From NCBI GenBank assembly GCA_900542875.1, contig UQPH01000026.1, positions 1-21,063 of the forward strand: a stretch of DNA of 21,063 bases. Reading direction: 5' to 3'. Position 1 is the first letter of the stretch. Every line of letters begins with the position of its first letter. The DNA comes from an uncultured Eubacterium sp. (lineage in GTDB: Bacteria; Bacillota; Clostridia; Oscillospirales; Acutalibacteraceae). Shown here one piece after another: positions 21,001 through 21,063 of the stretch. Position numbers and translations under genes: made by a program. Under the pieces are notes generated by a model that saw only the letters and a list, made by a program, of their open reading frames with translations, was not told the DNA's origin and ran no database searches.

Positions 21001-21063
21001 CTGGTATGGTGATTTGCGTGCCGTATGGTAATGGCAATAAAACATCTACCGGCTTTTGGGAGG
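21001..21063 (+). promoter_or_regulatory. Foldable 5' leader ending in a ribosome site
   Basis: The RNA can form a nested structure. An outer stem pairs 21001-21006 with 21047-21052 and 21008-21011 with 21043-21046, leaving one bulged T and two G-U pairs. A middle stem is TTGC/GCAA (21014-21017 with 21034-21037), and an inner hairpin is TGCC-GTAT-GGTA (21019-21030). GGGAGG at 21058-21063 then supplies a Shine-Dalgarno at the last bases of the window. The next gene lies outside. A frame from ATG 21006 is open to the edge but has no ribosome site and coincides with the paired region, so I read this as leader RNA. Confidence 0.45.

Noticed and set aside
21006..21063. Open frame running off the window end, beginning MVICVPYGNG
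   Set aside because: It has no ribosome site, and the DNA is better explained as a paired leader structure before a GGGAGG site. Not fully excluded.
1..21063. rRNA and tRNA genes, insertion sequences with terminal repeats, toxin-antitoxin or defence genes
   Set aside because: I saw no rRNA or tRNA sequence, no transposase with terminal inverted repeats, and no defence-type enzyme motifs in the supported genes; visual scanning cannot exclude a small RNA.

Overview
The window reads as a chromosome segment of a low-to-moderate GC Gram-positive gut-type anaerobe, most likely a clostridial member of the Oscillospiraceae/Ruminococcaceae. That placement rests on strong AGGAGG-type ribosome sites, sigma-A style promoters, the fusA-tuf order, an HPr carrying the regulatory Ser46, a DUF3048 (YerB-type) surface protein and a large serine recombinase element. 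The genus cannot be fixed from the sequence alone.

Layout. (1) 1-1859: the 3' end of fusA, then tuf with its own promoter and a clear terminator. (2) 1885-5696 (+): recD2 helicase, an MreB-family actin and an ATP:corrinoid adenosyltransferase whose start overlaps the mreB stop. (3) 5697-8569 (-): a two-gene operon of an intracellular GH95 alpha-L-fucosidase-type hydrolase and a divergent asparaginase-like protein; its probable terminator lies inside the 3' end of the convergent adenosyltransferase gene. (4) 8570-8906: a regulatory divergent intergenic region. (5) 8907-14552 (+): a self-contained fructose PTS operon: DeoR-family regulator, 1-phosphofructokinase, fused EIIABC, HPr and Enzyme I, ending in a terminator. 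(6) 14613-16364: an unrecognised multi-pass membrane protein (+) facing two unrecognised small soluble proteins (-) across a 15-bp bidirectional terminator hairpin. (7) 16479-18173: a membrane-anchored DUF3048 protein with a long acidic cytoplasmic tail. (8) 18184-21063: one end of an integrated mobile element: large serine recombinase, a small unknown ORF, a 12-codon micro-ORF, a 35-codon apparent remnant, an excisionase-like HTH protein, two long imperfect direct repeats, and a rightward promoter leading into a foldable leader that ends in a Shine-Dalgarno at the window edge.

How it works together. The fructose operon holds the whole phosphorelay in one transcript: EI (PtsI) to HPr (PtsH) to EIIA/EIIB/EIIC (FruA), with FruK turning fructose-1-phosphate into fructose-1,6-bisphosphate under control of the first gene. 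Four TTTGAC-type half-sites cluster on its promoter. No wholly new defence or signalling system is evident. The best second-look items are the structured leader and direct repeats of the mobile element, the operator array of the fructose operon, and the asparaginase-like protein with an apparent loss of a catalytic lysine.
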